Shown one piece after another: positions 60,271 through 64,000 of a stretch of DNA of 64,000 nt. The notes under the pieces were generated by a model. That model was not told where the DNA came from. It saw only the letters and a program-made list of their open reading frames with translations, and made no database searches. The position numbers and the translations under genes are program-made. The DNA lies in NCBI GenBank assembly GCA_018266575.1, contig JAFEAE010000016.1:62001-126000 (forward strand), given 5' to 3'. This DNA is from Bacteroidota bacterium. Lineage in GTDB: Bacteria > Bacteroidota > Bacteroidia > Chitinophagales > Chitinophagaceae. Position 1 is the first letter of the stretch, and the number at the start of each line of letters is the position of its first letter.

Positions 60271-61557
60271 ATGATAGAAAAAAGCAAACATCTTTTCGAG
60301 CGAGCGCAACAATCAATTCCTGGCGGTGTTAACTCACCCGTAAGAGCATTTAAAAGTGTAGGTGGGACTCCGTTATTTATTAAAAAAGCTAAGGGAGCTT
60401 ATCTGTACGATGCGGATGATAATAGATATATCGATTACATCGCATCATGGGGGCCGATGATCTTAGGCCACGCACATGATGAAGTGGTAAAAGCAATACA
60501 GGAGCAAGCGCTCAGTTCAACATCTTACGGCGCTCCCACTGAATTGGAAATTGAAATGGCTGAACTCATCATTAGCATGGTTCCAAATGTTGATTTAATA
60601 AGAATGGTGAGCAGCGGAACAGAAGCCTGCATGAGTGCAATTCGTTTAGCACGAGGCTACACAGGAAAAAATAAAATCATCAAGTTTGAAGGGTGTTATC
60701 ATGGCCATGCCGATTCATTTTTAGTAAAAGCAGGAAGCGGGGTTGCTACATTAAATATTCAAACAGTTCCCGGAGTTACTGCAGGAGTTGCAAATGATAC
60801 GCTCACTTGCGCATACAATGATCTCGCTGCTGTTGAGCAATTGGTTGAAGAAAATAAAAATCAAATTGCTGCAATCATTGTTGAACCTGTTGCGGGAAAT
60901 ATGGGTTGCATTTTACCGCAACCAGGATTTTTGGAAGGCCTGCGAAGAATCTGCGATAAAGAAAATATCGTTTTCATTTTTGATGAAGTGATGACAGGTT
61001 TTCGTTTGGCACCCGGTGGCGCCCAGGAAAAATTACATGTAAATGCCGATCTTGTTACCTACGGAAAAGTGATCGGTGGCGGAATGCCTGTTGGTGCATT
61101 CGGTGGAAAAAAAGAGATCATGCAGCATATCGCACCACTCGGAAATGTGTACCAGGCAGGAACATTAAGTGGGAATCCGATCGCGATGATCGCAGGTTAC
61201 ACCACGTTGAAAATTTTAAAAGATCATCCGCATATTTATCATGAGCTTGAAGAAAAAACAATTTATCTCCGCGATAACCTGCACAGAGTTTTTCTTGAAA
61301 CAAAAATTCCATTTGTGATCAACCAATTTGGTTCAATGATCAGTGTACATTTCAGTAATCATGCAGTTAATGATTTCGGAAGCGCTGCATCAGCTAATAA
61401 TGAATTGTTCAAAAAGTATTTTCATGCGATGCTGCAGCGAGGAATTTATTTACCCCCTTCCGCCTTTGAAAGCTGGTTCCTCAATAATGTGTTGACAAAG
61501 GAAGATCTGGATAATACGATTGAAGCTACAAGGGAAAGTTTGTCGGAAATATTATAA
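60271..61557 (+). CDS. hemL: Glutamate-1-semialdehyde 2,1-aminomutase
   Basis: A 428-residue PLP enzyme. [20 protein letters not shown] is the family N-terminus; [15 protein letters not shown] holds the PLP lysine. It converts glutamate-1-semialdehyde to aminolevulinate, completing the C5 route begun by HemA. ATG 60271 is chosen over the ATG at 60226, because the latter's extra 15 codons begin inside an inverted repeat and lack family similarity. Confidence 0.96.
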   Translation: MIEKSKHLFERAQQSIPGGVNSPVRAFKSVGGTPLFIKKAKGAYLYDADDNRYIDYIASWGPMILGHAHDEVVKAIQEQALSSTSYGAPTELEIEMAELIISMVPNVDLIRMVSSGTEACMSAIRLARGYTGKNKIIKFEGCYHGHADSFLVKAGSGVATLNIQTVPGVTAGVANDTLTCAYNDLAAVEQLVEENKNQIAAIIVEPVAGNMGCILPQPGFLEGLRRICDKENIVFIFDEVMTGFRLAPGGAQEKLHVNADLVTYGKVIGGGMPVGAFGGKKEIMQHIAPLGNVYQAGTLSGNPIAMIAGYTTLKILKDHPHIYHELEEKTIYLRDNLHRVFLETKIPFVINQFGSMISVHFSNHAVNDFGSAASANNELFKKYFHAMLQRGIYLPPSAFESWFLNNVLTKEDLDNTIEATRESLSEIL

Positions 61558-61662
61558 TCGTGAAACGTTAAAGGTGAACCGTGAGTTGTTCAGACATTTT
61601 TTCTTACGTTTATCGTTTCCCGATTTCATATTTCACTTTTGTCGTTTCATGTTTCACGATTA
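61557..61662. repeat. Paired-arm inverted repeat after hemL
   Basis: The left arm starts at 61557 (ATCGTGAAACGTTAAAGGTG) and the right arm ends at 61662 (CATGTTTCACGATTA). ATCGTGAAAC is perfectly matched; the rest is imperfect. The words are GTGAAAC, as at 12914-13000. Confidence 0.72.
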
Positions 61663-61683
61663 ACTTAGAGAATATAATTTTCC

Positions 61684-62265
61684 ATGAACAAAACCCGCCT
61701 CGAAGCATTCAGCGATGGAGTATTTGCAATCATCATTACTATCATGGTGCTTGAAATAAAAGTACCGCACGGCGAAGACTGGGATGCCCTGAAACCCTTG
61801 TTGCCACAGTTTATCAGCTATGTGATCAGTTTTTCGTATGTAGCGATTTACTGGATGAACCATCATCACCTGGTACATACGATCAGTAAAGTGAACACGC
61901 CGATTTTATGGAGCAATATCTTCCTGCTTTTCTGGTTGTCGCTTATTCCTGTTGCTACCGACTGGATGGGCGAATCGCATTTTGCTAAGCGCCCTGTTGC
62001 CATATATGCATTGCTTTTATTGCTTTGTGGGATTGCATACACTATTTTTGGATTGCATCTTGAAAAGAAAGCAAAAAATCCTGAAAAATTTGCACAAGCT
62101 TTTGCCGGTTTAAAAAGAAAAAGTGTACTATCTATTTTATTATACGCTACTGCTTTAATTTTTGCTTTCATTAATACAACAGTTTCATGTGTTTTATTTT
62201 TTGTGGTAGCGATTTTGTGGTTCATCCCCGACAAAAAAATAGAAAACATTTTGAGTGATGAATAA
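61684..62265 (+). CDS. TMEM175-family (DUF1211) potassium channel-like protein
   Basis: A 193-residue protein with five or six helices. MNKTRLEAFSDGVFAIIITIMVLE is the family's first helix with the R-x3-FSD pore motif. Bacterial TMEM175 proteins form K+-permeable channels in the inner membrane. It lies 6 bp before the Crp-like regulator ORF, so the two may be co-transcribed. Confidence 0.92.
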   Translation: MNKTRLEAFSDGVFAIIITIMVLEIKVPHGEDWDALKPLLPQFISYVISFSYVAIYWMNHHHLVHTISKVNTPILWSNIFLLFWLSLIPVATDWMGESHFAKRPVAIYALLLLLCGIAYTIFGLHLEKKAKNPEKFAQAFAGLKRKSVLSILLYATALIFAFINTTVSCVLFFVVAILWFIPDKKIENILSDE

Positions 62266-62274
62266 ATTTTTTTG

Positions 62275-62880
62275 ATGGATTATTCGCTCATTTTAAAAAA
62301 TATTTCAAAACATATCCAGCTCAATACGCAGGAAGAAAAATATTTCACCTCACTGCTGAAAGAAAAAAAGATCAGGCGCAAACAATTTATACTTCGCGAA
62401 AATGAAATTTGTCATCATTCTGTTTTTGTAACTAAAGGTTGCCTGCGTGGTTATAATATTGATCAGAATGGTTTTGAACACATACTTCAATTCGCTCCGC
62501 CTGATTGGTGGATCGCCGATATGTACAGCCTGATTTCTCAAAAACCCGGTAACTTAAATATCGATGCGATCGAGCAAACAGAAGTGCTACTATTATCCCG
62601 CAAAGACCAGGAAAAATTATTCATCGATGTTCCAAAGTTCGAGCGTTTTTTTCGCATACTCACGGAGAAATCGTTGGTAGCAAACCGCCAGCGTGTGCTG
62701 GACAATATGAGCCTGACTGCATTACAGCGCTATGAAACCTTCTGCCATCATTATCCCACATTGATAGAACATCTTCCGCAAAAATTAATTGCTGCTTATA
62801 TTGGTGTAACGCCGGAGTTTTTGAGTAAGGTAAAAGCAGATTATTTTAAGAAGCTTTCAAAGACAAGCTTTGAGCGGTGA
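62275..62880 (+). CDS. Crp/Fnr-family transcriptional regulator
   Basis: A 201-residue protein. The N-terminal cyclic-nucleotide-binding-like barrel has RKQFILRENEICHHSVFVTKG and ends before LVANRQRVLDNMSL. A helix-turn-helix follows (QKLIAAYIGVTPEFLSKVKA). The exact ligand-binding Arg/Glu of Crp are not evident. ATG 62275 is chosen over TTG 62272. The stop TGA (62878-62880) starts the TGAGCTATTAGC repeat. Confidence 0.85.
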   Translation: MDYSLILKNISKHIQLNTQEEKYFTSLLKEKKIRRKQFILRENEICHHSVFVTKGCLRGYNIDQNGFEHILQFAPPDWWIADMYSLISQKPGNLNIDAIEQTEVLLLSRKDQEKLFIDVPKFERFFRILTEKSLVANRQRVLDNMSLTALQRYETFCHHYPTLIEHLPQKLIAAYIGVTPEFLSKVKADYFKKLSKTSFER

Positions 62881-62896
62881 GCTATTAGCCATGAGC
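62878..62896 (+). repeat. Short repeat containing a stop codon (copy 2)
   Basis: TGAGCTATTAGCCATGAGC begins with the Crp-like stop codon and matches 4114-4132 at all but two positions. Confidence 0.7.
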
Positions 62897-62950
62897 GTTT
62901 AATAGTAGCACAACCGATGAACGGATTGCGACGCAATGATGTTTAACCGG
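62897..62950 (+). repeat. Dispersed repeat, copy 5, no palindrome
   Basis: TTTAATAGTAGCACAACCGA, then ACGGATTGCGAC joined directly to GCAATGATGTTTAA. It is closest to copy 4. Confidence 0.75.
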
Positions 62951-62974
62951 AGTTACTGAAGTTGGTATTATACA

Positions 62975-63053
62975 AGTATGAACTATGAACTATAAGTTAT
63001 GAAGTATGAACTTAATGAGTAGAAATAATTCATAACTCATAGTTCATACTTTT
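62975..63053. repeat. Paired-arm inverted repeat, AGTTCAT words
   Basis: The left arm (62975-63011) has AAGTATGAACTATGAAC and TATAAGTTATGAAG. The right arm (63030-63053) has TTCATAACTCATAGTTCATA. The AGTTCAT word is the unit of the tandem repeat at 41114-41141. It ends at the nth stop codon. Confidence 0.8.
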
Positions 63054-63691
63054 TTTACATTTTTGTTATAGTACTTGCATGCAGGTTTTAACCCGCAAAT
63101 ATCACATTTAGGATTTCGGGCAAGGCAAGTATAACGCCCGTGAAGGATTATCCAGTGATGGGCTTTATGAATAAGTTCTTTTGGGATAAGCTCTACCAAC
63201 TGTTTTTCGGCAGCGAATGGCGTTTTTGCATTGATGGTTAAACCAATTCTTGCAGATACGCGGAATACGTGTGTGTCTACAGCCATATTCGGTTGCTGGT
63301 CTACTACGGAGGTAATAACATTTGCCGTTTTTCTTCCAACACCGGGCAACTGTACGAGCTCATCAACAGTCAATGGAACTTCGCCATGAAATTTTTCCAC
63401 CAGCATTTTTGCCATGCCGATGAGATGTTTTGTTTTGTTGTTAGGATAAGAAATGCTTTTGATGAACGGAAATAATTCATCAAACGTAGCATGGGAAAGG
63501 CTTGCAGGATCAGGATATTTTTCAAAAATAGTGGGAGTAGTAAGATTTACCCGCTTGTCGGTACACTGTGCTGATAATATAACGGCTACGAGTAACTGAA
63601 AAGGATTGTCGTATAACAATTCTGTTTCTGCGTCTGGGTTGTGTTCCTGAAAATAATTGAGTACAAATTGAAATCGCTCCTTTCTTGTCAT
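63044..63691 (-). CDS. nth: Endonuclease III
   Basis: A 215-residue DNA glycosylase/AP lyase. The helix-hairpin-helix LPGVGRKTANVI carries the catalytic Lys, AVDTHVFRVSARIG the catalytic Asp, and the four iron-sulfur Cys follow the C-x6-C-x2-C-x5-C pattern. It removes oxidised pyrimidines in base-excision repair. It stands alone. The downstream inverted repeat begins next to its stop. Confidence 0.97.
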   Translation of the reverse strand: MTRKERFQFVLNYFQEHNPDAETELLYDNPFQLLVAVILSAQCTDKRVNLTTPTIFEKYPDPASLSHATFDELFPFIKSISYPNNKTKHLIGMAKMLVEKFHGEVPLTVDELVQLPGVGRKTANVITSVVDQQPNMAVDTHVFRVSARIGLTINAKTPFAAEKQLVELIPKELIHKAHHWIILHGRYTCLARNPKCDICGLKPACKYYNKNVKKV

Positions 63692-63739
63692 TTATAAAAT
63701 TAATGACACGAATTTACGGGAATCAATAGTGCAAATAAA

Positions 63740-63991
63740 TCAGGAGTGATGAACAGGCTCTGTTGCAGATTCCCTGGCGTAGTTAATTACTTTTAAAACC
63801 ACTTCCATGCGTGGTGCTACTACCGTTTTGTCTAATTCGTTAACAGAGGATTGTAAAACCTGCATTTTTTCACGAAGTGTCCAGTCTTCCTGTAATGCGG
63901 TTTCAATTGCGGCTGTCAACTCTGGAGAAGACTCTTTGTACAAATACAATAGAAGATCCTCTGGTGTAAAGAGTGTCATAAGCGAAACCAT
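63740..63991 (-). CDS. Small helical protein of unknown function
   Basis: An 83-residue acidic helical protein with no known motif. TPEDLLLYLYKESSPELTAAIETA at the N-terminus resembles the cytosolic part of anti-sigma factors, but zinc-binding His/Cys residues are missing. ATG 63979 (MTLFTPED) is an alternative start. Its upstream context lies outside the window, so a sigma-factor neighbour cannot be checked. Confidence 0.6.
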   Translation of the reverse strand: MVSLMTLFTPEDLLLYLYKESSPELTAAIETALQEDWTLREKMQVLQSSVNELDKTVVAPRMEVVLKVINYARESATEPVHHS

Positions 63992-64000
63992 TTAATGTCC

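Noticed and set aside
4117-63053. Repeats as insertion sequences or integron sites
   Set aside because: No transposase or integrase gene is present, no target-site duplications were seen, and the arms differ at each locus.
1345-63053. All inverted repeats as Rho-independent terminators
   Set aside because: Spacers are often 30-90 bp, T-runs are usually absent, and elements lie between divergent genes, inside an operon and inside coding sequence. True terminators (22254, 47063, 52007) look different.

Overview
The window is AT-rich chromosomal DNA of a Bacteroidota bacterium, most likely Chitinophagales/Chitinophagaceae (inference from gene content). Supporting signs are a flexirubin/aryl-polyene type cluster, a T9SS-type C-terminal tail, a TonB receptor with a carboxypeptidase-like N-terminal domain, DUF3078, a Bacteroidota-type DksA without zinc ligands, and several promoters matching the Bacteroidota consensus (-33 TTTG, -7 TAnnTTTG). 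No rRNA, tRNA, CRISPR array or transposase gene was recognised.

Layout. (1) 1-12902, plus strand: a type II fatty-acid/polyketide-like pigment cluster. It holds three ketosynthases with or presumed with Cys (one cut by the window edge), two Cys-less ketosynthase-like partners, two ACPs, two hot-dog dehydratases, a thioesterase, an LpxL-type acyltransferase, a methyltransferase, a flavin halogenase-like oxidoreductase, a NodB-type deacetylase, a LolA-like protein and a lipoprotein. (2) 12974-27390: antiporter, HIT, greA, dehydrogenase, rsmA, pdxA, an ABC-2 exporter with a LolA-like partner, a T9SS substrate, a wHTH/membrane pair, a TonB receptor and a LytS-type kinase. (3) 27699-47920: dxs, a PQQ-propeller protein with a LytTR regulator, an AraC regulator, scpA, DUF3078, mscL, PPK2, frr, a MraY/WecA-like enzyme, half a transketolase, lolC-like/rbfA/GT2, an MsbA-like exporter, an S9 peptidase, a DMT protein, and a DksA with a histone-like tail behind ileS. 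(4) 47925-61557: ileS, then an almost complete C5/protoporphyrin-dependent heme pathway, hemJ-hemH (minus) and hemA-C-D-E-F-B-L (plus), missing only gltX. (5) 61684-63991: TMEM175 channel, Crp-type regulator, nth and a small hypothetical gene.

The most unusual feature is repeat DNA rather than any one gene. At least 15 intergenic loci carry a paired-arm inverted repeat. Arms are about 20-35 bp and often built of 7-10 bp tandem words; the words differ from locus to locus while the two arms of each locus match each other. Arms frequently contain the stop codon and last codons of the neighbouring gene. Elements of the same kind lie in frame inside hemC (one) and ileS (one or two). A second, sequence-conserved dispersed repeat has five copies, two of which carry an identical 20-bp palindrome inserted at the same position. 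One long intergenic region (51360-52155) looks able to encode a small RNA with its own promoter and terminator.
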